From positions 62,001-126,000 of the forward strand of contig NZ_JSWG01000001.1 in the NCBI RefSeq assembly GCF_000797465.1: DNA of 64,000 bases. The letters are read 5' to 3'. This document shows, in pieces, positions 26,656 to 35,424 of this stretch. The notes below the pieces were generated by a model. The model was not told where the DNA came from. It did no database searches and worked only from the letters and a program-made list of their open reading frames with translations. Position numbers and translations under genes: made by a program. The DNA comes from Psychroserpens jangbogonensis (GTDB taxonomy: Bacteria > Bacteroidota > Bacteroidia > Flavobacteriales > Flavobacteriaceae). How positions within the stretch are numbered: position 1 is the first letter of the stretch; every line of letters starts with the position of its first letter.

Positions 26656-27537
26656 TTATTCCGATTGTTGTCTGATATGAATATCTCTTTGAGGAAACGG
26701 AATTGTCACATTGTTTTCTCTAAATAATTTATCGATTTCGAATCTAATATCACTTTTTTGAAAAACAGCTTTAAAACTATCATCGATAGTGAAAATCAAT
26801 TTGAAGTCTAATGAACTTTCTCCAAAATTAGTAAAAATAACGACTGCTTCAGGACTACTTAACACATCAGGATGTGTACTGGCTGCTTGCAACAACAACT
26901 TCTTTACTAGTTGAACATCGCTACCATAAGCGACACCTACAGAGACGCTTTCTCTTGTTATCGTTCCGTTTTGTGTCCAATTGTACAAGCTATTCTCTAA
27001 ATACAAATGGTTAGGAATTACCAATACTTTATTATCAATAGTAACTGCTCTAGTCGTACGGAGTTTGATTTCTACAACGCGACCTACTTTGCCATCAAGT
27101 TCAATGATATCACCAACATGTACAGACTGATCTACAAGAATAAAAATACCAGAAATAATATCCTGAAATAAGGTTTGAAGCGCTAAACCAATTCCGATAA
27201 GTAATGCTGCAGATGCCGCAAAAATTGCCGTTACATCTACTCCTACAGTATGGAGTGTTGTAAGTAAAATCACAAGGTAAATAAGCCATTTAAAGTAGCC
27301 AAATACTACATTAAATTTCCCTTTATCTTCCTTTGGTAAATTTCTTGTGAATGCTTTAAGAACAAGTCTTAAAATAATTGTAGTTATAAATATCGCAGTA
27401 ATCACTATTAATATATCCAAAATCGATATACTTATTTTATCAGAAATATCTAAATGCAAATTGAGGAAATCTTTTGTTTTTTCCCAAGCAGTACTTTCTG
27501 CAATTTTGTCTTCTATTTCAGATAAATTTTGAACCAC
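26656..27537 (-). CDS. Small-conductance mechanosensitive channel, MscS family
   Basis: 293 residues. Three N-terminal membrane helices are visible: ISILDILIVITAIFITTIIL, a second around FKWLIYLVILLTTLHTVGV, and the pore-lining, Ala/Gly-rich third (AASAALLIGIGLALQTLFQD). The MscS beta domain follows (VHVGDIIELDGKVGRVVEI) and then the alpha/beta C-terminal domain. The channel opens under membrane tension to release solutes during hypo-osmotic shock. It lies 2 bp after the ABC permease and 43 bp before the DUF6268 gene, in one operon with them. Confidence 0.94.
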   Translation of the reverse strand: MVQNLSEIEDKIAESTAWEKTKDFLNLHLDISDKISISILDILIVITAIFITTIILRLVLKAFTRNLPKEDKGKFNVVFGYFKWLIYLVILLTTLHTVGVDVTAIFAASAALLIGIGLALQTLFQDIISGIFILVDQSVHVGDIIELDGKVGRVVEIKLRTTRAVTIDNKVLVIPNHLYLENSLYNWTQNGTITRESVSVGVAYGSDVQLVKKLLLQAASTHPDVLSSPEAVVIFTNFGESSLDFKLIFTIDDSFKAVFQKSDIRFEIDKLFRENNVTIPFPQRDIHIRQQSE

Positions 27538-27539
27538 AA

Positions 27540-28853
27540 TTAATACTTAATCCATTTAAATAATTCTTTATAAGTAGGTTTTTTTCCGTACATCAAAATA
27601 CCAACACGATAGATTTTTGCCGCAAACCAAACTGTAAACACAAATGTACCAACCAAAATTAAGAATGACAATACTTGTTGCCAAATTGGGACACCAAATG
27701 GTATTCGCATCAACATCACTACTGGAGATGTAAATGGAATAAATGAAAATACTGTAGAAACTGTTCCATGAGGATCTTCAATTACCGTAAAAATACCAAC
27801 ATAAACCGCCAAAATTAATGGCATTAAAATTGGCATCATAAATTGTTGAGTATCGGTTTCATTATCAACGGCAGCACCTACTGCAGCATACAATGAACTA
27901 TACAAAAAGTAACCACCAATAAAAAAGAATAGAAAAGCAATAACCAGATTGCCTATAGGCAAATTAAAAAATGATTGTAATCCCAATTGCACTTCTTGAG
28001 CAATTTCAGGGTTTTTCATAGCCTCACTAATTATATCTTGTTGAGGTGACTGCAGCTCTGATAAGCTTATACCGAAAATTGCAGACAATACTAACGTTAA
28101 AATACCTCCTAAGATCACCCAAATGGTAAACTGCGTAATACCAGCGAGAGAGGTTCCTATAATTTTACCCATCATCAACTGAATTGGTTTAACTGAAGAT
28201 ATTATAATCTCAATTATCCTACTAGTCTTCTCTTCAATGACACTTCTCATAATCATGTTTCCGTAGATGATAATAAACATGAACAAGAGGTATCCTGCTG
28301 CACCACCAAATGCCAGTTTTAAATAGCTGTCAATTTTAGACGTTTTTTCACCTGTAAAGGTTTCTTGTGCAATGGTAATATTAGATTTTGAAGCTTCAAT
28401 TTTTTCAATATCCACACCGTCATTAAACAACCTAGTATCTGATAATTTCTTTTCTATTTTTTCTTCAAGACTTGACATTATTGATAGCGAAGGCGATTCG
28501 TCAGAATAAAACTTCACTCTAGGCAATACATTAGTTAAATCAATGCTTTTTTCAATGTATAATAATCCAAAATCTTCTTTCGATTTCACCAATTCTTTTG
28601 CCGTTTCTAGGCTTTCAGTGGTTAAAATAGTATAAGTGGTATGTTCTGTACTAACAAAGACTTCACTTAAAACTCCAGTCTCATCCAATACTGAAATACT
28701 TCGATCTTTATCATTATTAAGTTGAGACAAATAAGCAACAACAGCAATTAAAGCAACCATAATTAAAGGGCTCACAAACGTCATGACAATGAACGATTTG
28801 TTTTTGACCTTAGTTAGGTATTCTCTTTTTATAATAAGTGGCAAATGATTCAT
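27540..28853 (-). CDS. ABC-2 type transporter permease (NatB-like)
   Basis: 437 residues from ATG 28853 (MNHLPLIIKREYLTKVK); an upstream ATG at 28895 would overlap the ATPase gene by 41 bp and is less likely. One N-terminal helix, a large extracytoplasmic region (about 45-160) and five or six C-terminal helices match NatB/ABC-2 permeases. The RSVIEEKTSRIIEIIISSVK segment is the conserved cytoplasmic coupling helix. It forms an exporter with the ATPase encoded immediately upstream. Substrates in this family range from sodium to drugs and lipids and are not fixed here. Confidence 0.9.
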   Translation of the reverse strand: MNHLPLIIKREYLTKVKNKSFIVMTFVSPLIMVALIAVVAYLSQLNNDKDRSISVLDETGVLSEVFVSTEHTTYTILTTESLETAKELVKSKEDFGLLYIEKSIDLTNVLPRVKFYSDESPSLSIMSSLEEKIEKKLSDTRLFNDGVDIEKIEASKSNITIAQETFTGEKTSKIDSYLKLAFGGAAGYLLFMFIIIYGNMIMRSVIEEKTSRIIEIIISSVKPIQLMMGKIIGTSLAGITQFTIWVILGGILTLVLSAIFGISLSELQSPQQDIISEAMKNPEIAQEVQLGLQSFFNLPIGNLVIAFLFFFIGGYFLYSSLYAAVGAAVDNETDTQQFMMPILMPLILAVYVGIFTVIEDPHGTVSTVFSFIPFTSPVVMLMRIPFGVPIWQQVLSFLILVGTFVFTVWFAAKIYRVGILMYGKKPTYKELFKWIKY

Positions 28854-28854
28854 C

Positions 28855-29781
28855 TTAATTGTTTTTGACAGTTTGAATAAAAATATCGCTTGCACTAGGT
28901 ATCACTTCAACAAAGTGATGCACTTCTGCTTTAGAAGTTAAAAATGATAATAAGTCGTTTGAAGAATCGTTAGCATCTAGTTTAATATTCATCTTAACAT
29001 CATCATTTAAATTCCTAAATGTAGCAGGCAAAACTTCAAATTTTTCTTTGATTTCATTTGAAACACGTTCAATACTATCGGTCTGAAGACCTACCTCAAA
29101 TGTATTCGTTTTATATTGACGTTTAATGTCAGTTAACTTACCATCTAAGACTTTATTTGACTTATGAATTAAAGCTATATGATCGCAAAGCTCTTCCACA
29201 GATTCCATTCGATGGGTAGAGAAAATAACGGTAGCACCTTCATCTCTTAACTGAAGAATTTCATCTTTTATCAAATTAGCGTTGATAGGATCAAAACCAG
29301 AAAAAGGTTCGTCAAAAATCAAAAGTTTTGGCTGATGTAAAACCGTCACAATGAATTGAATTTTTTGCGCTTGACCTTTACTGAGTTCTTGGATTTTTTT
29401 GTTCCACCAATCTCCAATTTCTAACTTTTCGAACCAATATTTTAAGCGTTTTTTCGCTTCTTGTTTTGTCAAACCTTTAAGTTGTGCCAAATACAAAACT
29501 TGCTCACCTACTTTCATAGACTTGTATAAGCCACGCTCTTCAGGTAAATAACCAATATTCCGAATGTCTTCAGGCTTTAAAGGCTCACCATCTAACAACA
29601 CTTGACCAGTGTCTGGCATTGTAATTTGATTGATGATGCGAATAAGAGTTGTTTTACCAGCACCATTTGGTCCTAATAAACCAAAAATACTTCCTTTGGG
29701 TACTGAAACAGAAACAGCATTTAATGCTCTAAAATCTCCGAAGTTTTTAGATACTGAATCAGCAACTAAGAGGTCATTCAT
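28855..29781 (-). CDS. ABC transporter ATP-binding protein (NatA-like)
   Basis: 308 residues. Walker A GPNGAGKT, a degenerate signature ELSKGQAQKIQFI in place of LSGGQ, Walker B LLIFDEPFSG and the switch His in FSTHRMESVEEL are present, followed by a C-terminal DUF4162-like extension. It energises the ABC-2 permease encoded one base downstream. A 275-bp gap with a terminator separates it from dnaJ, so this is the likely first gene of the operon reaching PPK2. Confidence 0.94.
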   Translation of the reverse strand: MNDLLVADSVSKNFGDFRALNAVSVSVPKGSIFGLLGPNGAGKTTLIRIINQITMPDTGQVLLDGEPLKPEDIRNIGYLPEERGLYKSMKVGEQVLYLAQLKGLTKQEAKKRLKYWFEKLEIGDWWNKKIQELSKGQAQKIQFIVTVLHQPKLLIFDEPFSGFDPINANLIKDEILQLRDEGATVIFSTHRMESVEELCDHIALIHKSNKVLDGKLTDIKRQYKTNTFEVGLQTDSIERVSNEIKEKFEVLPATFRNLNDDVKMNIKLDANDSSNDLLSFLTSKAEVHHFVEVIPSASDIFIQTVKNN

Positions 29782-29933
29782 ATGTTAAAATTGAAAAATT
29801 AAATTTCGTAACGTCAAAGATAAAGATGTTAACATGAATTAAGTACTTATGGTACTAAATTTTAACTTTATCACTAAAATATAACAAATTAGCAAATTAA
29901 ATCAAGTAACTAAACAACTCGTTAGAAACGACT

Positions 29934-29971
29934 TAAAAAACAAAACCCACCCTTAATAAATTAAGGATGGG
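29934..29971 (-). terminator. Intrinsic terminator after dnaJ
   Basis: Read on the minus strand, an 11-bp stem with one G-U pair (29946-29971, loop of four) is followed by a T-rich tract (TTTTGTTTTTT). It lies about 85 bp beyond the dnaJ stop and insulates dnaJ from the ABC operon. Confidence 0.8.
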
Positions 29972-30056
29972 AAAAAATTGCTATGAAAAAGAAAAATTAC
30001 CACTAAAATGAATTAGTGATATTCAAATATAGTGTTTTTTATTAAAAAACTGATTT

Positions 30057-31193
30057 TTATGAAAACATATCTTTAACTTTTTCAAAAAAAGATTTATCAC
30101 TACTCTCGGGTTTAGGATTGAAGTGTTCATCGTTTTTCATACTTTCAAAAAATTCTTTTTGTTGCTTATTTAAGGTTTTTGGTGTCCATACATTAACATG
30201 CACTAATAGATCTCCAGTACCATAACCATTAATGCTTGGAATTCCTTTTTTGCGTAATCGTAAAATTTTACCTGATTGCACACCAGCTTCTACTTTAATT
30301 CTGACTTTACCTGTAACCGTATCAATCTCTTTTGAAGTACCTAAAACAGCATCAGGAAGGCTTATATAAAGGTCATAATGTAAATTATCTCCTTCACGCT
30401 TAAGTGTCTCATGCTCCTTTTCTTCTATAACGACCAATAAATCTCCAGATATTCCATTTCCAGGTGCTTCATTACCTTTTCCTGTAACTTTCAATTGCAT
30501 GCCATCAACAACTCCTGCTGGAATTTTCACAGATACAGTTTCTTCTTGAACCTTAAGTCCCTGACCATCTGCATCACTTGGCTTTTTATCTATACTTTGT
30601 CCAGCGCCACCACAAGTTGGACAAGCAGCTGCCGTTTGCATTCGTCCTAAAATGGTATTAGTAACTCTTGTAACTTGGCCTGCACCATTACATGTACTAC
30701 ATGTTTTATACGTAGTTCCAGGTGCTTGAATTTTTCGTTTTACTTTGATTTTCTTTTCAACACCATTGGCAATTTCATCTAGAGTAAGTGTAACACGAAT
30801 ACGAAGATTACTTCCTTTTACGCGTCTTTGTCCTCCACCAAATCCACCACCAAAACCAGAGAAGCCTCCTCCGCCTCCGCCTCCAAAAGCGCCACCGAAA
30901 ATATCTCCAAATTGACTGAATATGTCATCCATATTCATATTTCCACCACCACCAAAGCCACCTGCTCCATCAAAAGCTTGATGACCAAACTGATCGTATT
31001 TTGCTTTTTTATCTGCATTACTCAATATTTCATAGGCTTCTGCTGCTTCCTTGAATTTTGCTTCTGCAGCCTTATCATCAGGATTTTTATCTGGATGAAA
31101 TTTAATAGCCATCTTACGATAAGCCTTTTTAATTTCAGCAGCAGATGCGTTTTTATCAATACCTAATATCTCGTAATAATCTCTTTTTGCCAT
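30057..31193 (-). CDS. dnaJ: Chaperone DnaJ with a reduced zinc finger
   Basis: 378 residues. The J domain has HPD at 33-35, followed by a Gly/Phe-rich linker (about 73-122). The zinc-finger region keeps only two CxxCxGxG motifs: CSTCNGAG at 165-172 and CPTCGGAG at 191-198. Textbook type I DnaJ has four. The C-terminal client-binding domains (VKIPAGVVDGMQLKVTGKG; LRLRKKGIPSINGYG) and dimer end are intact. DnaJ delivers unfolded clients to DnaK and stimulates its ATPase. grpE lies 51 bp upstream; dnaK is elsewhere. Confidence 0.95.
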   Translation of the reverse strand: MAKRDYYEILGIDKNASAAEIKKAYRKMAIKFHPDKNPDDKAAEAKFKEAAEAYEILSNADKKAKYDQFGHQAFDGAGGFGGGGNMNMDDIFSQFGDIFGGAFGGGGGGGFSGFGGGFGGGQRRVKGSNLRIRVTLTLDEIANGVEKKIKVKRKIQAPGTTYKTCSTCNGAGQVTRVTNTILGRMQTAAACPTCGGAGQSIDKKPSDADGQGLKVQEETVSVKIPAGVVDGMQLKVTGKGNEAPGNGISGDLLVVIEEKEHETLKREGDNLHYDLYISLPDAVLGTSKEIDTVTGKVRIKVEAGVQSGKILRLRKKGIPSINGYGTGDLLVHVNVWTPKTLNKQQKEFFESMKNDEHFNPKPESSDKSFFEKVKDMFS

Positions 31194-31244
31194 GTCAATC
31201 CACCTGTTTTTAAGATAAAAACAGGTCTTTTTTAAATTAATATT

Positions 31245-31781
31245 TTATTGTCCAATAACCACTTTTGGGAAACGAATCACTTTTTCTCCTAGCTTATATC
31301 CTTTTTCAACAACATCTACAATTTTACCCTTAAGGTCATCGGTTGGTGCTGGAATTTGAGTTATAGCCTCATGAATATCTGCATCAAACACATCTCCTGC
31401 ATTGGCTTCAACTTTTTCTAAGCCTTTTTGATTAAGTGTTGTCAATAGCTTGTTATAAATTAAAAGCACACCTTTTCTAAGTTCTTCAGCTTCTTTATCA
31501 TCTTCAATATGTGCCAATGCACGCTCAAAGTCATCTAATACAGGAAGCATTGCCAACATGACATCTTCACTTGCTGTTTTAAATAAATCTATACGTTCTT
31601 TTGAAGTCCGTCTCTTATAATTTTCAAACTCCGCAAAAAGACGTAAAAACTTATCTTTTTCTTTTGCTAATTCTTCGGTTAATTGCTCTTCAACTGAAAC
31701 TTCTTCTACTTGCGTATCTTGATTAGAAGTTTCGTTTACTTCTAAATCCTTTATATCTTCGTTTTTATCTTTTTTACCCAT
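31245..31781 (-). CDS. grpE: Nucleotide exchange factor GrpE
   Basis: 178 residues. An acidic, flexible N-terminal part (about 1-35) leads to a long coiled-coil helix (LTEELAKEKDKFLRLFAEFE) and the family signature FENYKRRTSKERIDLF. The beta domain near the C terminus reads DADIHEAITQIPAPTDDLKG and GYKLGEKVIRFPKVVIG. GrpE releases ADP from DnaK and acts as a dimer. Co-transcribed with dnaJ downstream; a strong promoter match lies about 40-75 bp upstream of the start. Confidence 0.95.
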   Translation of the reverse strand: MGKKDKNEDIKDLEVNETSNQDTQVEEVSVEEQLTEELAKEKDKFLRLFAEFENYKRRTSKERIDLFKTASEDVMLAMLPVLDDFERALAHIEDDKEAEELRKGVLLIYNKLLTTLNQKGLEKVEANAGDVFDADIHEAITQIPAPTDDLKGKIVDVVEKGYKLGEKVIRFPKVVIGQ

Positions 31782-31821
31782 TGTATTTGGTCTTTTTTAT
31801 AAATCTTCGATTTAAGACTGG

Positions 31822-31855
31822 CAAAAGTACTGCCATTATTATTAAAATGTCAAAA
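31822..31855 (-). promoter_or_regulatory. Putative grpE-dnaJ promoter (TTTTG-N21-TACTTTTG)
   Basis: On the minus strand TTTTG (complement of 31851-31855) is followed after 21 bases by TACTTTTG (complement of 31822-31829), an excellent match to the Bacteroidota housekeeping pattern. No CIRCE-type inverted repeat was seen. Confidence 0.7.
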
Positions 31856-31878
31856 TGTCATCAAAAAAATTTAATCCC

Positions 31879-31908
31879 TTGATGTGTCTTCAGAAATTAT
31901 TATTTTTG
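31879..31908 (+). promoter_or_regulatory. Putative promoter of the YceI lipoprotein gene
   Basis: TTG at 31879-31881 and TATTTTTG at 31901-31908, a 19-bp spacer, match the phylum consensus. The ATG follows 29 bp downstream, which sets a short A-rich leader. Confidence 0.6.
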
Positions 31909-31937
31909 ATTTAATAATAACACTAAAACTATTTTAA

Positions 31938-32612
31938 ATGTTTAACAAAACAATGCATATTGCATTAACACTCGTATTCGTTCTTTCAGTTGTTGGATGT
32001 AAGGATAAAGCTGAAGAAGCTAACACAAGCGATGCTGAAGCTGCTGCCATTAGTGAAAGTACTTCTGAAAAATTCACTGTGAACGTTTCTGAATCTACTA
32101 TTGAGTGGAAAGGCTTTAAGCCAACAGGAACTCACAATGGTACAATTAACCTTGATAGCGGTGTTTTTAAAACTGATGATGGTAAATTACAAAGCGGTTC
32201 ATTTTTAATAGACATGAATTCTATTACTGTAACAGACTTGGAAGCTGGTGATGGAAAAGAAGATCTTGAAGCACATTTAAAAGGAACTGTTGAAGGAAAA
32301 GAAAATCATTTCTTTTATGTAAAAAAATTCCCTTCTGCTGCATTTGAGATTACTAGCACTGAATCTTTAGCCGCAGGAAAAACAAGATTATCAGGTAATT
32401 TAGCTATAAAAGGTCAAAAACATAACATTTCATTTCCTGTAAACATTACAAATGAAGGTGACCAAATAACATTAGAAAGTGAGCCTTTTACCATTGATAG
32501 AACAAAATGGAATGTGAATTACGGTTCTAAATCTATCTTTGAAGGTTTAGGAGATAAATTCATTAATGATGACATTGAACTAAAAATCAAAATCAAGGCT
32601 AAAAAAGCTTAG
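31938..32612 (+). CDS. YceI-family lipoprotein
   Basis: 224 residues. The signal peptide ends in VVGC with a lipidated Cys at 21, followed by an acidic linker. The YceI domain (about 45-220) reads STIEWKGFKPTGTHNGTINL at the start, ITVTDLEAGDGKEDLEAHLK in the middle and PFTIDRTKWNVNYGS near the end. YceI forms a lipocalin-like barrel that binds polyisoprenoid or amide lipids in the periplasm. It stands alone, with its own promoter and a terminator downstream. Confidence 0.92.
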   Translation: MFNKTMHIALTLVFVLSVVGCKDKAEEANTSDAEAAAISESTSEKFTVNVSESTIEWKGFKPTGTHNGTINLDSGVFKTDDGKLQSGSFLIDMNSITVTDLEAGDGKEDLEAHLKGTVEGKENHFFYVKKFPSAAFEITSTESLAAGKTRLSGNLAIKGQKHNISFPVNITNEGDQITLESEPFTIDRTKWNVNYGSKSIFEGLGDKFINDDIELKIKIKAKKA

Positions 32613-32640
32613 ATTAGAAGTATATAACACAAATGTAAAG

Positions 32641-32668
32641 GCCATTCTTAAAAAAGAGTGGCTTTTTT
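32641..32668. terminator. Bidirectional terminator between YceI gene and epimerase
   Basis: GCCATTCTT pairs with AAGAGTGGC (one wobble) around a short A-rich loop, with six T residues at 32663-32668. It lies between two convergent genes, two bases before the stop of the minus-strand epimerase. Confidence 0.8.
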
Positions 32669-32669
32669 A

Positions 32670-33578
32670 TTATCCTAGTAAATCTTCTATGGCAGGTTCT
32701 AAATGATGGTGTTTAAAATCAAAGCCAGCTTCTTCAATTTTCTGTGAGCTCACACGTTGACTTTCGAATAATAAAATATGCATTTCGCCTAAAATCAACT
32801 TCATAGCTAACTTAGGTATGTTAGGCAAAATAAGAGGTTTTTCTAATACTTTAGCAACCACTTTAGTAAGTTCACTATTACTTGTAGGATTAGGAGCTAC
32901 TCCATTGTAGACACCTTCTAATCGATTTTCTGCTAGATACATGAAGAGTTGAGCTAAATCTTCAATATGTATCCAAGATTGCCATTGTTGACCGTCTCCA
33001 AAAGCCGCTCCAGCAGCTATTCGAATAGGTTTTGCTATTTCTGGCAATGCACCTCCTTTTTCAGAAAGCACCAAACCAATTCTAATTTTTGAAACCTTAA
33101 TTCCTAACGAAGAAAACTGATTAACAGCTTCTTCCCACTTTTCAACTACCTGTCCTAAAAACGAATCGGAAATATTTTCAAAATCTTCTTCGTAATAATT
33201 GGTTTGAGAACTTGGATATATTCCAATAGCACTTGCCGAAATAATATGTTTTATTGGAAAATTATTGGATTTAATAGTATCATAAAGCAGCTGAACAGTT
33301 TCTGTTCTGCTCGAAAGAATTTTATTTTTATGACTGCTCGTCCATCGTTTTGAAATAGAAGCTCCAACTAAATTTATTATGGTATCAACACCATCAAAAC
33401 ACGATTTGTCAATTTCTTTAGTGTCTGGATTCCAATAGAAACCTATATAATTATCCTGAGATGATAATTTATTTCTTGAAGTTGTCAAGTAGTGAACTAG
33501 CCAGTTATTATCATGACAAACTTTAACAATTTCTTGTCCGATTAATCCTGTAGCGCCTGTTATTAATACTGTTTTCAT
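32670..33578 (-). CDS. TIGR01777-family epimerase / SDR39U1-like
   Basis: 302 residues. The N-terminal Rossmann motif is VLITGATGLIGQEIV. The WNPDTKEIDKSCFDGVDTII and INLVGASISKRWTSSHKNKI segments define the TIGR01777 (SDR39U1) family, with SASAIGIYPSS and the C-terminal DUF1731 region (LTKVVAKVLEKPLILPNIP) complete. The enzyme is an NAD(P)-dependent oxidoreductase of unknown substrate. It lies 53 bp downstream of mnmD on the same strand. Confidence 0.92.
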   Translation of the reverse strand: MKTVLITGATGLIGQEIVKVCHDNNWLVHYLTTSRNKLSSQDNYIGFYWNPDTKEIDKSCFDGVDTIINLVGASISKRWTSSHKNKILSSRTETVQLLYDTIKSNNFPIKHIISASAIGIYPSSQTNYYEEDFENISDSFLGQVVEKWEEAVNQFSSLGIKVSKIRIGLVLSEKGGALPEIAKPIRIAAGAAFGDGQQWQSWIHIEDLAQLFMYLAENRLEGVYNGVAPNPTSNSELTKVVAKVLEKPLILPNIPKLAMKLILGEMHILLFESQRVSSQKIEEAGFDFKHHHLEPAIEDLLG

Positions 33579-33631
33579 ACCATGACAAAATTAATTAAAC
33601 TCTAATGCAGGAACTAATTATTATGAATGGT

Positions 33632-34309
33632 TTAACGTTTAATAGCTCTAAGCATATGTCGCTTTCCTGGAGGACCTTCTAAGCGTTTAATTTCAAAACC
33701 AACAGCCCTTAACGCGCGTTTCACACTTCCTTTAGCGGAATACGTAACTAAAACACCATTTGGTCTTAAGGCGTTATACATTTTTCTGAATATAGCTTCT
33801 GTCCATAATTCTGGTTGCACTCGAGCTCCAAAAGCATCAAAATAAATAACATCATAACAATTATCATCGGTTATTTCATCAAAAAACTTTTGCTGTTTAG
33901 TCAGCCTAAATTGTTTAGTAATATTATGTGACGTTTCCCAATCAGACTTATGAATGGCATCAAAAGAATTGTTTTTAATTTCTAAAGCTTCAGTATAATT
34001 TAATTGTTCTAATTCTTCAGAAGAAATGGGATAAGCTTCAACTCCAAAATAGTCAATTTCTAGTTTGAGTTGTTCTGAATTTAATAAGGTAAGAATGGCA
34101 TTTAATCCAGTGCCAAATCCAATTTCTAAAATTGAAATTTTGTTCTCTGAATCTTGAATCATTTCAGAATTAAAAAAAAGCAAACCATGTTTTATATAGA
34201 CATGATTTGCTTCTTGTATTGCACCATGAACAGAATGATATTGTTCGTTCCACTCTTCAATTTGAATTGTTTTAGAACCGTCTGCTGTGGTGATTATTTT
34301 GCGTTGCAA
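33632..34309 (-). CDS. mnmD: tRNA (mnm5s2U34)-methyltransferase, MnmD-type
   Basis: 225 residues. The SAM site EIGFGTGLNAILTL, the DVIYFDAFGARVQPELW core and the C-terminal GPPGKRHMLRA identify DUF752/MnmD, the methyltransferase that completes the 5-methylaminomethyl-2-thiouridine wobble modification. In enterobacteria it is fused with the FAD-dependent MnmC1 domain; here it is free-standing. It lies five bases after the c-heme lipoprotein gene, in an apparent operon with it. Confidence 0.92.
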   Translation of the reverse strand: MQRKIITTADGSKTIQIEEWNEQYHSVHGAIQEANHVYIKHGLLFFNSEMIQDSENKISILEIGFGTGLNAILTLLNSEQLKLEIDYFGVEAYPISSEELEQLNYTEALEIKNNSFDAIHKSDWETSHNITKQFRLTKQQKFFDEITDDNCYDVIYFDAFGARVQPELWTEAIFRKMYNALRPNGVLVTYSAKGSVKRALRAVGFEIKRLEGPPGKRHMLRAIKR

Positions 34310-34314
34310 TATTC

Positions 34315-34770
34315 TTATTTAATTAGTAATTTTTTAATCTTAGGAATTGGTCCTGTGCATTCAGTTTGATGACAAGACACACATAAGTTAATTGCATTAT
34401 TATAACGTTCGGAAAGCGCTACATTAGAATCCTCAGTAAATACTAATTTCTGAGCTTCAATAAACTTACCAGAATAATGATCAAATGTTTGGTTTCTAGA
34501 TTTAGATTCCGAAAATTCGGCTGAATGAATCTTTAAAAACGCTTCTGGAAATTCGGTCGTTATCTTTCCGCTTTCAACTTCTTTTTTAAGCTGTAAGTTA
34601 AAGGCATGCATACCTCGCATTAAATTAGCCATTTCAGAACCTTGATATACATCATAACGCTCTGTACCATCAACAATAGTCACCTTTTTTTCAATTTTTT
34701 CTACTTTTTCAGAAGAATTACAACTAAAGACTAAGGCAATTGCAAATATGTAACTAACTCGTTTTAGCAT
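34315..34770 (-). CDS. Lipoprotein with one c-type heme motif
   Basis: 151 residues. An SPII signal (about 1-17, ending VFSC) anchors the protein. One CxxCH heme-attachment motif (C130-V-S-C-H134) lies near the C terminus after a helical region. The spacing of helices before the motif resembles monoheme cytochromes of the c-prime or DUF3365 type, with the heme at the end. Likely a periplasmic electron-transfer or gas-binding protein, partner unknown. Its start overlaps the DUF4920 gene stop by one base. Confidence 0.75.
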   Translation of the reverse strand: MLKRVSYIFAIALVFSCNSSEKVEKIEKKVTIVDGTERYDVYQGSEMANLMRGMHAFNLQLKKEVESGKITTEFPEAFLKIHSAEFSESKSRNQTFDHYSGKFIEAQKLVFTEDSNVALSERYNNAINLCVSCHQTECTGPIPKIKKLLIK

Positions 34771-35306
34771 TATTCCTCTTTTAATAAAACACCATCTGCA
34801 ACAAATGAAAATGTCTTTTTAGGCTCAGTGATTTTAGCAATCTCTTCAGCAGATTTCCCTGCATCTTCAGCATAATGACGTTGTTCATCAACAGGAACTT
34901 CATTTACAAAAGCTTTACCGTTTAATACAACTTCCTTCCCAGCAATATCCTTAGGCATGAAAAAACCATAATCTTTAAACTTCACCATTACTTGTTCTCC
35001 ATTTTCTAGATCTACTTTCATCCAGCATCCTTTTGCTTGACAAACCTCATCTACTTTTGCAATCATTTTAGTATCAATAGAGTCTCCCATAGTCATACTT
35101 TCAAAATGAGTTGCCATTCGTTTTGCTGAAAGTGCATCAGCATCATTAATTTCTTTTCCGAAAGAGCTGTAAGAAATATCTTGCTCTTTAGAAATATCTT
35201 GAGCGATATCTTGAGCGATATCTAAATTTTCTTCGGTTTGCTTGTTTTCATTTTTACAAGAAAAAACAAAGGTAACAAGCACTAATAGTAAAAAAATACG
35301 TTTCAT
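34770..35306 (-). CDS. DUF4920 lipoprotein
   Basis: 178 residues from ATG 35306 (MKRIFLLLVLVTFVFSCKNE), chosen because it begins the SPII signal; a longer frame from 35351 would bury it. The mature domain is DUF4920: VDEVCQAKGCWMKVDL with two conserved cysteines, and VKFKDYGFFMPKDIAGKEVVLNGKA. It contains a short duplicated AQDI segment. Function unknown; in this genome it is co-transcribed with a c-heme lipoprotein and mnmD, and divergent from ilvE. Confidence 0.88.
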   Translation of the reverse strand: MKRIFLLLVLVTFVFSCKNENKQTEENLDIAQDIAQDISKEQDISYSSFGKEINDADALSAKRMATHFESMTMGDSIDTKMIAKVDEVCQAKGCWMKVDLENGEQVMVKFKDYGFFMPKDIAGKEVVLNGKAFVNEVPVDEQRHYAEDAGKSAEEIAKITEPKKTFSFVADGVLLKEE

Positions 35307-35340
35307 AATAGGTGTGATTTTTAAATAAATATTTGAGTTA

Positions 35341-35348
35341 CAAAGGTA
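35341..35348 (-). promoter_or_regulatory. Putative -7 box of the DUF4920 operon
   Basis: The complement of 35341-35348 reads TACCTTTG, a perfect TAnnTTTG box 35 bp upstream of ATG 35306. The -33 element is unclear. Confidence 0.5.
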
Positions 35349-35393
35349 CATATTTTTTAGCTAAATTTTATGCATTTATAAGGCTGAAATGAC

Positions 35394-35401
35394 TAATTTT
35401 G
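35394..35401 (+). promoter_or_regulatory. Putative -7 box of ilvE
   Basis: TAATTTTG at 35394-35401 matches TAnnTTTG and lies 23 bp before the ilvE ATG, back to back with the DUF4920 promoter. Confidence 0.5.
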
Positions 35402-35424
35402 CATAATCTAATTTAAAGAAAAAT

